Translations under genes and position numbers: made by a program
Notes under the pieces: generated by a model
Told to the model about the DNA's origin: nothing
Seen by the model: the letters and a program-made list of their open reading frames with translations, nothing else
The model's database searches: none
Assembly: GCA_047635055.1 (NCBI GenBank)
Contig: JBLIIJ010000006.1
Location: 1 to 64,000 of the forward strand
From: JAVJRN01 sp047635055
GTDB lineage: Bacteria; Bacteroidota; Bacteroidia; Cytophagales; Cyclobacteriaceae
Direction: 5' to 3'
Length of the DNA: 64,000 nucleotides
Part shown: piece after piece, positions 1 through 9,028 of the stretch
How positions within the stretch are numbered: the stretch's first letter is position 1
Layout of the letters: every line of letters begins with the position of its first letter

Positions 1-987
1 GTTGTTTGTAATACGCTTCCTTCGGTTGATCCTTATCTTCAGATTAATGATAGTACTTGGCAAAATGTAAGTACTGCAAATTTAAATGAAGGTGATACCA
101 TTAAATTCGCCCCATCTCCATCAGTAAGCGATACATGGGAGTGGACAGGGCCTAATGGCTATATTGCTAATACACGAGAAATCACAATTAGCAATGTTAC
201 AGTGAAGGACGCCGGAGACTATATTGCGACTTGTACCACAGACTTTGGTTGTTCAAATAGTGTAACATTCAATATTTCGGTAGAACCGGTTGTTTATTTC
301 ATTGTCCATGTGGGGACAAATTTACGCATGCAGAGCAATTCTGGAGATTCAGATGCGATATCAACAGAAACTACAACCATCGACAATAGAGCTAAATGGG
401 AACTTCGTGATGCAGGAAATGAATACTATTATATTATTTGTGAGGGTAATGGTAAAAAGTTAGAGGCACTTGACGCCAATCTTGATAATGGAAGTTCAAT
501 AACTCTTACTGATGATTCTATATCAACTAATTCAGTGAAATGGCGCTTGATTCCGGAAGGCTCACATTATTTTATTGATAATGTTGGTTATAGTAACCGC
601 AGATTATCCTTGAATGAGGATAACGAAATTTCATTAGAATCAACAACATTGGTAGACGAAGGGGTGCAATGGAAAATTACTGATAGTGTGACTATGAGTG
701 ATTCAGTAATCCTAAACATAGAGCATATGATAATTGAGAGACCTATTATCAATGTATACCCTAATCCTGCCAGTGATAGAGTATTTCTCAGTACAAAGGG
801 CATAGAAGGAAAAGCGAACCTTAAGCTTTACAACATTATGGGACAACAACTTATGAATCAGACGTTTGAAGCACGGGAAAACAATATTAATACGCTACCG
901 GTAAACGAACTTACAGGCGGAATATATATGATAAAAATTAGTAGCGAAAGCGGACATAGTACCATTGAGAAATTAATGATAAAGTAG
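1..987 (+). CDS. C-terminal part of a type IX-secreted protein with Ig-like and ricin-type lectin modules
   Basis: The frame is open from the first base, so the true start lies outside the window. The visible 328 residues begin with an Ig/PKD-like segment (motif WEWTGPNGY, then DAGDYIATC), followed by a beta-trefoil of the RicinB_lectin_2 kind with repeated units shaped like W-x-L-x-D-A-G-N-E-Y-Y-Y-I. The last about 75 residues are a Por secretion (type IX) C-terminal sorting domain: it starts near VYPNPASDRVFLS, contains LKLYNIMGQQL and ends GGIYMIKI..EKLMIK. The protein is therefore probably exported across the outer membrane and attached to the surface or released. The same lectin module recurs in the next two genes, which suggests a shared glycan target. 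The catalytic part, if any, is upstream and unseen. Confidence 0.9.
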   Translation, partial: VVCNTLPSVDPYLQINDSTWQNVSTANLNEGDTIKFAPSPSVSDTWEWTGPNGYIANTREITISNVTVKDAGDYIATCTTDFGCSNSVTFNISVEPVVYFIVHVGTNLRMQSNSGDSDAISTETTTIDNRAKWELRDAGNEYYYIICEGNGKKLEALDANLDNGSSITLTDDSISTNSVKWRLIPEGSHYFIDNVGYSNRRLSLNEDNEISLESTTLVDEGVQWKITDSVTMSDSVILNIEHMIIERPIINVYPNPASDRVFLSTKGIEGKANLKLYNIMGQQLMNQTFEARENNINTLPVNELTGGIYMIKISSESGHSTIEKLMIK

Positions 988-1019
988 CGTTTCAAAAATT
1001 GATTAATCGTTTTGATAGG

Positions 1020-1055
1020 GGCTGTCCAAAAAGTGTTTTGGCCGGCCTTTTTTGG
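1020..1055 (+). terminator. Rho-independent terminator, repeat copy 1
   Basis: GGCTGTCCAAAA pairs with TTTTGGCCGGCC, with one wobble and one mismatch, and is followed by a run of six T. It lies 32 bases after the stop of the type IX-secreted protein gene, so it should end that transcript. A near-identical hairpin follows the next gene. Confidence 0.75.
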
Positions 1056-1140
1056 TTATTCGCATATAGATTGATCATATTAAAAATCTATAAGGTTGCT
1101 GGTATTCAAAAGTGTGCCTGGTAATTCACTTGAATTTTTC
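1020..1140 (+). repeat. Downstream repeat, copy 1 of 2
   Basis: About 120 bases beginning at the terminator hairpin align with 3461-3580 at roughly three quarters identity by eye. Shared stretches include ccttttttggttatt, cattaaaaatcta (as atattaaaaatcta here) and ggtaattc.cttgaatttt. Copies sit behind two genes that share lectin modules, which fits duplication of gene plus 3' flank. The remainder of the gap, 1141-1363, shows nothing else I can name. Confidence 0.7.
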
Positions 1141-1363
1141 CCTACTTATATTTTCAATAAAACTCCTGAATGATCATCCTTTATGATTGGTGTTAATTGA
1201 TGGGTCAATTAGATACCTGAAGTTATGGTTAATGATTTAGCAGCTATTTATGATGGATTTATCCTTAATAGAACAGATAATAGCCTATACATGGACATTT
1301 TATGTGCCACATTCAGCTTTGTTATGAATCATATTTGGGTATTAACTCTAAATGTGAAGAAAT

Positions 1364-3433
1364 ATGAATTTTAACAATCATGAACTTGGAAAGGGTGTGA
1401 ACGTCACCCAAAAAGAATTTAGACCTAATCTTTGGACTTGGAATTTTATAGTACGCTGCATAGCCACATTATTCTTATTTTCCTCTTGTCGAGGAGAAGA
1501 GTTTTTTGAAATTGAAAATAGCTATGGAATCATAATTGAAGCCCCTTCATCTTCCAATCAGACTACTTTATCAGCTCAATACGAACTACAAATCAACACG
1601 CGTAATCAAATGCACAAAGTAACTAAATGGGGGCATGATATCAAGCAAGAAGGTAAAGTCTATAACTTGACAGCAACAGCAGCCCAAAAGATATTTCAGA
1701 ATGGTAATTTTAATCTCTTGCGAATTCCATTTTACTGTTTGGCCCACAATGCCGATGGATCAGTAAAGGAAGATTACCTGATACTTTTAGATGATACTAA
1801 TAGACAGGATAATACAACTAGATGGAAAAAAATTACTTCGGAGGGCGATTGGTTCTACCTTAAGAATATTCAGTATAATAAGTATTTAAAAGGTTACGAC
1901 AATGACTATCTTGAAATAGCTCCTACAAGTTTTAATGGGCCATGGACGCAATGGAAATTGGTAGATACTGGAAATGGTTGGTATCACCTGCTGAACCGTG
2001 GACTTAATAAGTATATAAAAGGTTTAAGTGATACAACTCTTGAGCTGGTAGATACTTCTAATACTGAAGATTACGTGAAATGGAAATTAATTGATGATGG
2101 GAATGGTAATTATTACATCGATAGCAAAGGGCATAACAGTTATTTAAGAGGTGATGGTAATGCATATGAACCCATAATTGAAGCCATTAACATAGCGAAA
2201 GTCAACGGAGATCCAGAGCTACTTGCATCTCACAAAATATATGGATACGACAACAGTACCTATAACAACAGAAATTATGGGCCATTTTACACTACAGGCA
2301 ACCTTGATCCAGTGGGTTTCGCATCGGCCATAGATGCATTCTTAGATTACATAGAACTGCATACAGGTAAAACTATACAATACCTGGCACCACGATGCGA
2401 ACTCGGGAACGATTGGACTACCTCAGAGTTTATTAGCGTAGTTAACAACCTGACGAATACTACCTCAATTGTTGGGCCGGAGGCTGCCTATGCTATTAAT
2501 TCAGAAAACTGGTGGTCATCTGTTCAGTCAGTAGTGGACATTAAATCTACCCATAACAAAGAAGGAGCTAGTAACTGGCCTATTGGTGCCGAATTCCAAT
2601 GGAATGGAGAGACTATTGGGGGTAATGGTTCGGAGTTCTATGAATTTTTTAATGAATTAAACCAATCGTTTTACAGAGGCAAGGTGTCTGGTGTTGTCTT
2701 TTGGGGTGATACACATTTATTAGCTCCAGGGGTAAATGAAACAGGAGATTTCAGACATGAATTATTGGATGCCTCTGCATATAATCTGGTAGAATGCAAT
2801 TCTCCCGACATTACAGATCCTGCTTCCGCCATTGCTTTTGAAACTAATGTTGCCAATCAGTTTAAAGTTTTCTATAGCATTGAGGTTGGAACCCAGGCCA
2901 CCCTCAGATTCAACTTTGACGGCATAATAGACGCTACCACCTTGCCTTTAGGAGCATATGAAATTCAAACCAACTCATTCCTTTTGGATGTAACTAGTTC
3001 ACCTGCATACGGGTCATTTGACATCACTGTAGACGAACCCTCAAATGCTATAAAATTGGCTTCCGTCAATAATCAATGTGATGAAGCGCTATGGGAAGTG
3101 ATTCCATCTGAAGGTGAGTGGTTCTATTTGAGAAATGTAGCCTTCAACTATTACATGAGAGGTTTGGATACAGATGTGTTACAAATGGATGATATTTCAA
3201 ATACGGGCCCTTGGACGCAATGGAGACTGGTAAATGCAGGAGGCGGATGGAGCCATATTGAAAGTCGTGGACACAATAAATACATCCGAGCACTCAGTGA
3301 TGATAACATAGAGCTAATTGATACAAGTAGTACTGGATCATGGACGCAATGGAAATTAGTTGATGATGGTAATGGTCATAACTATATCCAAAGCAAAGGC
3401 TTTCTAAGTAAGCAACTGCAAGGAGGTAATTGA
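1364..3433 (+). CDS. Lipoprotein glycoside hydrolase (GH-A-type barrel) with inserted and C-terminal ricin-type lectin modules
   Basis: 689 residues. After a 25-residue lead there is a hydrophobic segment ending in FSSC, a lipobox. The catalytic part is split: N-terminal strands (WGHDIKQ, then NLLRIPFYCLAHNADGSV, residues about 85-135), then a beta-trefoil (about 145-265), then the rest of a (beta/alpha)8-like barrel (about 265-470) with YLAPRCELGNDW, IVGPEAAY, VDIKSTHN, WNGET and GVVFWGD. Glu346 (in RCELGN) and Glu416 (in WNGET) are candidate acid/base and nucleophile by analogy with clan GH-A; this is inference. A beta-sandwich (about 495-600) and a second beta-trefoil (about 610-689) follow. 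The paralogue downstream lacks the second trefoil. The exact GH family is uncertain (GH30-like or GH86-like); the adjacent GH2 suggests a galactan such as agar or porphyran. Confidence 0.8.
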   Translation: MNFNNHELGKGVNVTQKEFRPNLWTWNFIVRCIATLFLFSSCRGEEFFEIENSYGIIIEAPSSSNQTTLSAQYELQINTRNQMHKVTKWGHDIKQEGKVYNLTATAAQKIFQNGNFNLLRIPFYCLAHNADGSVKEDYLILLDDTNRQDNTTRWKKITSEGDWFYLKNIQYNKYLKGYDNDYLEIAPTSFNGPWTQWKLVDTGNGWYHLLNRGLNKYIKGLSDTTLELVDTSNTEDYVKWKLIDDGNGNYYIDSKGHNSYLRGDGNAYEPIIEAINIAKVNGDPELLASHKIYGYDNSTYNNRNYGPFYTTGNLDPVGFASAIDAFLDYIELHTGKTIQYLAPRCELGNDWTTSEFISVVNNLTNTTSIVGPEAAYAINSENWWSSVQSVVDIKSTHNKEGASNWPIGAEFQWNGETIGGNGSEFYEFFNELNQSFYRGKVSGVVFWGDTHLLAPGVNETGDFRHELLDASAYNLVECNSPDITDPASAIAFETNVANQFKVFYSIEVGTQATLRFNFDGIIDATTLPLGAYEIQTNSFLLDVTSSPAYGSFDITVDEPSNAIKLASVNNQCDEALWEVIPSEGEWFYLRNVAFNYYMRGLDTDVLQMDDISNTGPWTQWRLVNAGGGWSHIESRGHNKYIRALSDDNIELIDTSSTGSWTQWKLVDDGNGHNYIQSKGFLSKQLQGGN

Positions 3434-3460
3434 TGATTTAGCACCAAGTATTAGGCAATA

Positions 3461-3496
3461 GGCTGTCCAAAAGGTAATTTGGACGGCCTTTTTTGG
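3461..3496 (+). terminator. Rho-independent terminator, repeat copy 2
   Basis: GGCTGTCCAAA pairs with TTTGGACGGCC (one G-T wobble) and is followed by six T. It lies 27 bases after the stop of the first glycoside hydrolase gene. Confidence 0.8.
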
Positions 3497-3580
3497 TTAT
3501 TAGCATTTAGATTGTCACATTAAAAATCTATCAGTATGCCAGTTTTCAAATGTTTGTCAGGTAATTCTCTTGAATTTTCG
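3461..3580 (+). repeat. Downstream repeat, copy 2 of 2
   Basis: Second copy of the 120-base element at 1020-1140, in the same orientation and the same position relative to an upstream gene. Between 3581 and 3854 I see only AT-rich sequence without a convincing gene; a promoter for the following gene must be here but I could not single one out. Confidence 0.7.
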
Positions 3581-3854
3581 CATAATAATATTTTTGATAA
3601 TTCATATTCTGCTTTCGCTTCCACTACATTTATCAATAAGCAAGTAAGTTTAATTATGAACCATAACTTATTAGCCTTTTCAAAATCATTTTTCAAGTTG
3701 GATCAATTGCACTGAATAAGTGCCTCTCAAGGTTTTTTTAGGATTCTAACCATTTTAACACCTTATTATGAACAATTCTCCACACTAGCAAGGTAGCAGA
3801 AAGGAAAATATTTGCATGATAAATATGTTTTGAAACAGCTTAATTGAATCAAAT

Positions 3855-5582
3855 ATGAAAAAATATTGCACACAAATTTTTAAGAAGAGCGCTTTAAAAG
3901 ACATTGTTTTTTTATTAACATTTATAACGCTCATAGGTGTGTTGAGCTGTCAAGAAGAAAAGGCTGCACCTGTTTATCCAACTGAAACAACCGGGGACAC
4001 AATCACCTCGCCATCAGATACCATCACCACACCATTAGATACTATATATGCGCCCGCAGATACAGTTGTAGCGCCAGTAGATACCATACCTGTTGATCCT
4101 ACAATCACAGCTGACTATGAGATTCATATTTACACTATGAATCAAATGCAAAAAATTACCACTTGGGGGCATGACATTAAACAGGACAATAAAGCATTAA
4201 GTCTTGATGAAGCAGCCTGTCAAAAATTATTTAGAGATGGATCATTCAACCTACTAAGAATACCATTCTACTCTCGGGCGCACAATATAGATGGGACTGT
4301 GCAAGAAGACCATTTAGTGTCATTGAATAGGGAAGTATTGGATAACTCATCTCAATGGGAGAAGATAACTACAGAAGGAGATTGGTTCGGGCTTAGAAAC
4401 GTAGCTCACGATAAATACCTTACTGGATTTGAAAACGGATTTTTAGAAATGGCATCCACCGACCTAACTGGTGATTGGAATGAATGGAAACTCGTAGACA
4501 CACAAGAAGGGGACGGGTGGTCTTTTCTTGAAAATAGAGCTTTCGGCACTCGGGCCAGAGGAGAGCAAAGCCTTTTACTAGAATTGGCTCCTACATCCAA
4601 TACAGGCTCTTGGGTTCAATGGCAACTTAATGATGTAGGAAATGGAAACGTACACATTAGAAACCGTGGACTTACCAGTAATATAATTGGTGCAGGAAAT
4701 GCCTATGGCCCGGTAATAAATGCGATCAATTTTGCCAAAGCGAATGGTAACCCTGAGTTATTAGCGTCACATAAGATCTATGGATACCACAAAACTCTAG
4801 GCAACCACCCTACATGGGGTGCGTTTCTTACGGAAAACGGAATAGATGAAGATGGGTTTGCTGCATCTATAGATGAATTCATAGATTATATCAAACTTAA
4901 GACGGGACTAGAAATAAAGTATCTAGCTCCTCGATGTGAACAAGGAAATGACTGGAAGCCAAGTAATTTTGTAAACATTGTCAACAAACTTACGCACTCA
5001 ACAATCATTGTAGGGCCGGAAGGCGCTTACACTAGCAACTCCGATGACTGGTGGCCCACAATCCAGTCTTTAGTGGATATCAAGGCTACACACAATAAGG
5101 GAGAAAGACCCAACTGGCCTGAAGGATCAGCGTATGATTGGAATGGAGAAACATCCGGAGGGTATAATAACGAGACCTTTTATGAATTTTTTAACGAGCT
5201 TAATCAGTCTTTCTACAAGGGCAAAGTATCGGGTGTCGTTTTCTGGGGAGATACGCACCTTCTTGATCAGCAACAAAATAGGGTTAGTCGATTTAGAAAC
5301 GAATTACTAAAAGCATCAGAGTATAGCCTTATAGAATGCAATGCAGTGGATATTAGCAACTACGCCGCAGCTATCGCATTTGAAACAGCAGACGTTGATC
5401 AATACAAAATCTTTTACAGTGTAGAGTATGAAGTAGAAGGTTCGATAAGATTCAACTTCGACAATGAGTTAGATATATCCATGTTGCCTCAAGGCGCTTA
5501 TGACATCACTAAGACTTCTTTTATGTTGGATTTGTCCAGTAATGATTTTTATGGCTCCTTCGACGTTAATATTAAACCGTAA
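3855..5582 (+). CDS. Lipoprotein glycoside hydrolase (GH-A-type barrel) with one inserted ricin-type lectin module
   Basis: 575 residues, paralogous to the preceding gene. Signal sequence with lipobox VLSC at about residue 32, then a low-complexity linker in which D-T-I/V recurs about seven times, a spacer that would hold the enzyme off the outer membrane. The barrel begins at TTWGHDIKQDNKAL, is interrupted after AHNIDGTV by a beta-trefoil (about residues 155-280) and resumes at YGPVINAI. Conserved blocks match the paralogue: YLAPRCEQGNDW, IVGPEGAY, VDIKATHN, WNGET and GVVFWGD. It ends after the beta-sandwich (LPQGAYDI..FYGSFDV) and has no C-terminal lectin. Probably acts on the same polysaccharide as its neighbour; family assignment within clan GH-A is open. 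Confidence 0.8.
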   Translation: MKKYCTQIFKKSALKDIVFLLTFITLIGVLSCQEEKAAPVYPTETTGDTITSPSDTITTPLDTIYAPADTVVAPVDTIPVDPTITADYEIHIYTMNQMQKITTWGHDIKQDNKALSLDEAACQKLFRDGSFNLLRIPFYSRAHNIDGTVQEDHLVSLNREVLDNSSQWEKITTEGDWFGLRNVAHDKYLTGFENGFLEMASTDLTGDWNEWKLVDTQEGDGWSFLENRAFGTRARGEQSLLLELAPTSNTGSWVQWQLNDVGNGNVHIRNRGLTSNIIGAGNAYGPVINAINFAKANGNPELLASHKIYGYHKTLGNHPTWGAFLTENGIDEDGFAASIDEFIDYIKLKTGLEIKYLAPRCEQGNDWKPSNFVNIVNKLTHSTIIVGPEGAYTSNSDDWWPTIQSLVDIKATHNKGERPNWPEGSAYDWNGETSGGYNNETFYEFFNELNQSFYKGKVSGVVFWGDTHLLDQQQNRVSRFRNELLKASEYSLIECNAVDISNYAAAIAFETADVDQYKIFYSVEYEVEGSIRFNFDNELDISMLPQGAYDITKTSFMLDLSSNDFYGSFDVNIKP

Positions 5583-5714
5583 GGAACCTTTTTCAGAAGA
5601 TGCTCAGGTGATTTTTTCGCATGAGGCTAAAAATGGAATTGGCGCATAAAAGCTGAAATACTAGAAAAGCACATTTTGTGACAATAATCAAAACGTACCT
5701 TGAAACATAAGCTA

Positions 5715-5888
5715 ATGACTGATATAGGAGAAACCAAAAACCTGACAATTGAAGAGCTTGGGAAGCTTAAAGAACTGATGGGACTATTAAAATCCGCTAG
5801 AGCACCGATGTTCAGCATTCCCATTAGTTCGTCTTCCTCATCCGTACAAGAAATAACCCAACTTCAAAATTCTATCCATCAACACTGA
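5715..5888 (+). CDS. Possible small protein, unrecognised
   Basis: A 57-codon frame starting at ATG 5715 (a TTG at 5700 is an alternative start). The product has a charged, leucine-containing helix-like stretch (IEELGKLKELMGLL) and then a serine-rich run, with no signal peptide. It lies 22 bases before the GH2 gene on the same strand. I recognise no family, so it may be a chance frame; the rest of 5583-5910 holds nothing else visible. Confidence 0.25.
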   Translation: MTDIGETKNLTIEELGKLKELMGLLKSARAPMFSIPISSSSSSVQEITQLQNSIHQH

Positions 5889-5910
5889 AAGCCTAAAGAG
5901 ACTAAGACGT

Positions 5911-8247
5911 ATGAAAAAACCAAGCAACTTATTTTTCGGATTATTTCTTTTTCTAGTATTTCAATCTTGTACCTCCCAGAGACCTAACGTCAGTTTTCAA
6001 AGCATTGGAACCCGTGAGAATATCAATTCAGAATGGTATTTTTCTGACTCAACTGAAATAGCAGAACTCATAAATCTACCACATACACCTCGAATTGAAC
6101 CACTGGTAGTCAATGACCAATGGCAAGGTGAACACAGCTATTCAAAAAAAATAACCTTCAAAAGTATGCATGAGGGAGAAACGTGGATGCACTTTGAAGG
6201 AGTAATGAACGATGCGGAAGTATATGTAAATGATAATTTGGCTAAAAAGCACCAGGACGGATATCTTCCCTTTACAGTGAACCTTACACCTTTGTTAAAA
6301 TTGGGATCGAATGAAATACGCGTAGATGTATCGAACAAGAATAACCCTGAAATCCCGCCTGGAAAACCATTAGAAAAATTAGACTTCAATTATTATGGTG
6401 GTATTTACCGTGATGTTTGGCTTATCCGTAAAAAGGATACTTACATTACAGATCCATTTCTAACCGATAGCAAAGAAGCTGGCTGGCTACTTCATTTTGA
6501 CAAAGTCTCTCCAGACAATGCTGAAGGTAATTTACGAATCCAAGTTAGAAATGTGAGCCCAAAAAAATCTAAAGTAAAAATTGACTTACTGCTTGTAAAG
6601 GATGATGTAAAATATTCTTTTCATGAAAGCGTAGAAGTTGAATCTGGTAATTCAACGCTAGTCAATATACCTATTTCAATACCAGAACCTGCACTTTGGT
6701 CTACCAAGTCTCCCTCACAATATGATATGCAAATCAATGTGTCTTCAAATGGTGAGTTATATGATCAGGTCAATCACAAAGTGGGCATTCGAAAAATAGA
6801 ACTGAAGAACGACGGTTTTTTCCTTAATGATGAAAAGCTATTCCTTCGCGGTACAAACCGGCACCAAGAATACCCCTATATAGGGTATGCTATCTCTAAT
6901 AATGCCAACTTTAGAGACGCACTAAAAATCAAAAATGCCGGTTTTGATTTTGTTAGACTTAGCCATTATCCTCAAGATGAGTCATTTCTTGACGCCTGTG
7001 ACGAACTGGGTATCTTGGTGATGAATGCCATCCCAGGATGGCAATTCTTTCGAAAAGGAAATTTTCAATCTAACTCCTTTCAAAATATTCGAGACATGGC
7101 AAGACGTGATAGGAACCATCCCTCAGTAGTATTTTGGGAAGTCTCATTGAATGAATCTAAAATGACTTCTGAATACATGGTAGAAGCGAACAGAATCATG
7201 AAGGAAGAACTGCCTTTTGACGACATCTTTACAGCAGGATGGAAAGACCACCCTGCTTATGATTTGTTCATTCCGGCTAGGCAACATGGCAAGTACCCAC
7301 ATTATTGGAACAACTATAAAAATGGAGAGCGGAAAGTATTTATCTCAGAGTACGGGGACTGGGAGTATTATGCTCAAAATGCTGGATTTAATCAAAGCTC
7401 CTTTGAAAACTTAGAAGCCGCTGAGCGTTCTAGTCGTCAACTAAGAGAGGATGGTGAGCATCGATTGCTTCAGCAAGCGATGAACTTTCAAGAATCGGCT
7501 AATTCAAATCGAAAAGGAGTAGGTACTATTGGTCATGCCAATTGGCTCATGTTTGACTATAACAGAGGTTATACTGACAACATCGAAGCATCGGGTGTTT
7601 CAGATATCTTCCGGATTCCAAAATTCGCTTACTACTTTTATAAAAGTCAACGTCCTGCTACAGAAACTATCGAACACTCTTTGGTGGAACAAGGTCCTAT
7701 GGTCAAAATCGCTAGCTATTGGAAAGAAGACTCTCCAAAGCAAATTAGAGTTTTTAGCAATTGTGATAAGGTAGGGCTTTATTTGAACGACAGCCTCATT
7801 GCTATTCAGCCTCCCTCACTTAGCGAATTTTCAGACCAATTGATACATCCACCTTTCGAATTCTCCATTGATGGTTTCATACCCGGAAAACTGAAAGCCA
7901 TCGGGTATAGAAATGGAATTGTTTCGGCAGAAGATAGTGTTTTCACCCCAGGAGAACCTTCTGGTTTGAGTATCACCATAGATACTCAAGGAAGTATCAT
8001 GAAGGAGGAAGAGGATTTGTTTTTTGTCTATGCCAAAGTTTTAGATGCACAAGGCAATTGGATACCTACAGCAAACGAAAGCGTAATCTTTACTCTTGAA
8101 GGCCCAGGAGAGCTAGTTGGGGCAAACCCTATGCAAACTGAAGCAGGCATTGCAACAATTCTGTTTAAAGGGGACCATGTCAAATCTAAAATAAGTGCTA
8201 AAACTATAACAGGATTAAAGGTCATCAAAGACCTGTCTATTAAGTGA
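5911..8247 (+). CDS. GH2 beta-galactosidase-like lipoprotein
   Basis: 778 residues with a lipobox FQSC at about residue 20. Domain order is that of glycoside hydrolase family 2: sugar-binding jelly roll (about 35-175, motif FEGVMNDAEVYVND), immunoglobulin-like sandwich (about 190-295), TIM barrel from FFLNDEKLFLRGTNRHQE (about 300-590), then two C-terminal sandwich domains, the last resembling an invasin/Big-type fold (GPGELVGANP). Glu415 in WEVSLNE is the expected acid/base and Glu480 in ISEYGDWEYY the expected nucleophile. It would remove terminal beta-linked galactose (or a related sugar) from oligomers made by the two upstream hydrolases. No SusC/SusD pair is visible in the window, so uptake genes may lie upstream. 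Confidence 0.88.
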   Translation: MKKPSNLFFGLFLFLVFQSCTSQRPNVSFQSIGTRENINSEWYFSDSTEIAELINLPHTPRIEPLVVNDQWQGEHSYSKKITFKSMHEGETWMHFEGVMNDAEVYVNDNLAKKHQDGYLPFTVNLTPLLKLGSNEIRVDVSNKNNPEIPPGKPLEKLDFNYYGGIYRDVWLIRKKDTYITDPFLTDSKEAGWLLHFDKVSPDNAEGNLRIQVRNVSPKKSKVKIDLLLVKDDVKYSFHESVEVESGNSTLVNIPISIPEPALWSTKSPSQYDMQINVSSNGELYDQVNHKVGIRKIELKNDGFFLNDEKLFLRGTNRHQEYPYIGYAISNNANFRDALKIKNAGFDFVRLSHYPQDESFLDACDELGILVMNAIPGWQFFRKGNFQSNSFQNIRDMARRDRNHPSVVFWEVSLNESKMTSEYMVEANRIMKEELPFDDIFTAGWKDHPAYDLFIPARQHGKYPHYWNNYKNGERKVFISEYGDWEYYAQNAGFNQSSFENLEAAERSSRQLREDGEHRLLQQAMNFQESANSNRKGVGTIGHANWLMFDYNRGYTDNIEASGVSDIFRIPKFAYYFYKSQRPATETIEHSLVEQGPMVKIASYWKEDSPKQIRVFSNCDKVGLYLNDSLIAIQPPSLSEFSDQLIHPPFEFSIDGFIPGKLKAIGYRNGIVSAEDSVFTPGEPSGLSITIDTQGSIMKEEEDLFFVYAKVLDAQGNWIPTANESVIFTLEGPGELVGANPMQTEAGIATILFKGDHVKSKISAKTITGLKVIKDLSIK

Positions 8248-8502
8248 AGATGAAAATAGCTATAACTTTTTGAATAGTTTAGGTGCTGAGAAATTTGGTC
8301 TAATCCTGCTCAATTTGAAAAGAATCATTTTAACCCGCATTATGCATGAGAATGTGGTTAAGATTGGCACAAGTGTTTGATTCTCTTTTAATTTTCAAAC
8401 AGTTTATAGTGATTTTAATAGCCCAAATTTGGCTATGATAGAAAATGCTAAATTCAATCAATCACGCTTGTAATCTGTGAGTGCAGGTACTCAATAAAGA
8501 CT

Positions 8503-8519
8503 ACCCGAATTATTCGGGT
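8503..8519. terminator. Short perfect hairpin
   Basis: ACCCGAAT and ATTCGGGT flank a single T. There is no T-run, so it could equally be an operator or the base of a structured leader. It lies 17 bases before a possible start at 8536. The rest of 8248-8535 shows no gene. Confidence 0.35.
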
Positions 8520-8535
8520 TAAATCTGAATCTCAT

Positions 8536-9028
8536 ATGGAGGAATATTCTTCATTATTTCTTTTGCTTAAGATCCAAATTTTACATTTGGATCCTGAGTT
8601 TAGTGTTGAAGGGACTTTAATCACTGGTTCAATAGGAAACGTTAAGTCATATATACCAGGAAAGCACATTGCCAAAGCACAACTCAAGAGTGATTTTGGG
8701 GATTGTACAATATTCACAAAGCTTGATGAAAGAAAGTGTTGGGAAAGATCTGGTCACATTTAAAAAACGCTATGGTCTGCAATTTAATTTTCTTCCAAAT
8801 GAGCTAGATCGTTCTGGTGACGGCAATGAATATCCATTTTGGAATAAATCTCTTCGCAGGGTAAATCTCCGTGCTATTAGCTTGCAGATTCTGAAAAGTG
8901 AAGAGGTCAGTATCCAAAATTTGCGCAAGCTAGATTTAGAGTACGTTATCATCGGATATCAGTCTCGTGACCTTCTGCGCAACAGAAAGAAATATTTGGG
9001 TTGTGTGTGTTATTTGAAAAGTAATTGA
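8536..9028 (+). pseudogene. Frameshifted hypothetical gene
   Basis: Two overlapping frames look like halves of one protein. Frame 1 runs from ATG 8536 (MEEYSSLFLLLKIQIL) to a stop at 8763; frame 2 continues from about 8730 (SVGKDLVTFKKRYGLQF) to a stop at 9028. Both halves have coding-like composition and their joined length would be about 160 residues. I recognise no domain. It lies in the decayed zone next to an integrase remnant and may be cargo of the same former element. A single gene with one frameshift is an inference; two unrelated short frames remain possible. Confidence 0.4.

Noticed and set aside
588..803. Minus-strand open frame of 71 codons
   Set aside because: Shadow of the type IX-secreted protein; no signal or family, and the plus frame has unmistakable lectin and sorting-domain sequence.
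7217..7774. Plus-strand frames inside the GH2 gene
   Set aside because: Out-of-frame shadows of an intact GH2 catalytic domain whose catalytic residues are in the main frame.
8532..8952. Minus-strand frames opposite the frameshifted hypothetical
   Set aside because: Composition is less coding-like than on the plus strand and no family can be seen; kept only the plus-strand interpretation at low confidence.
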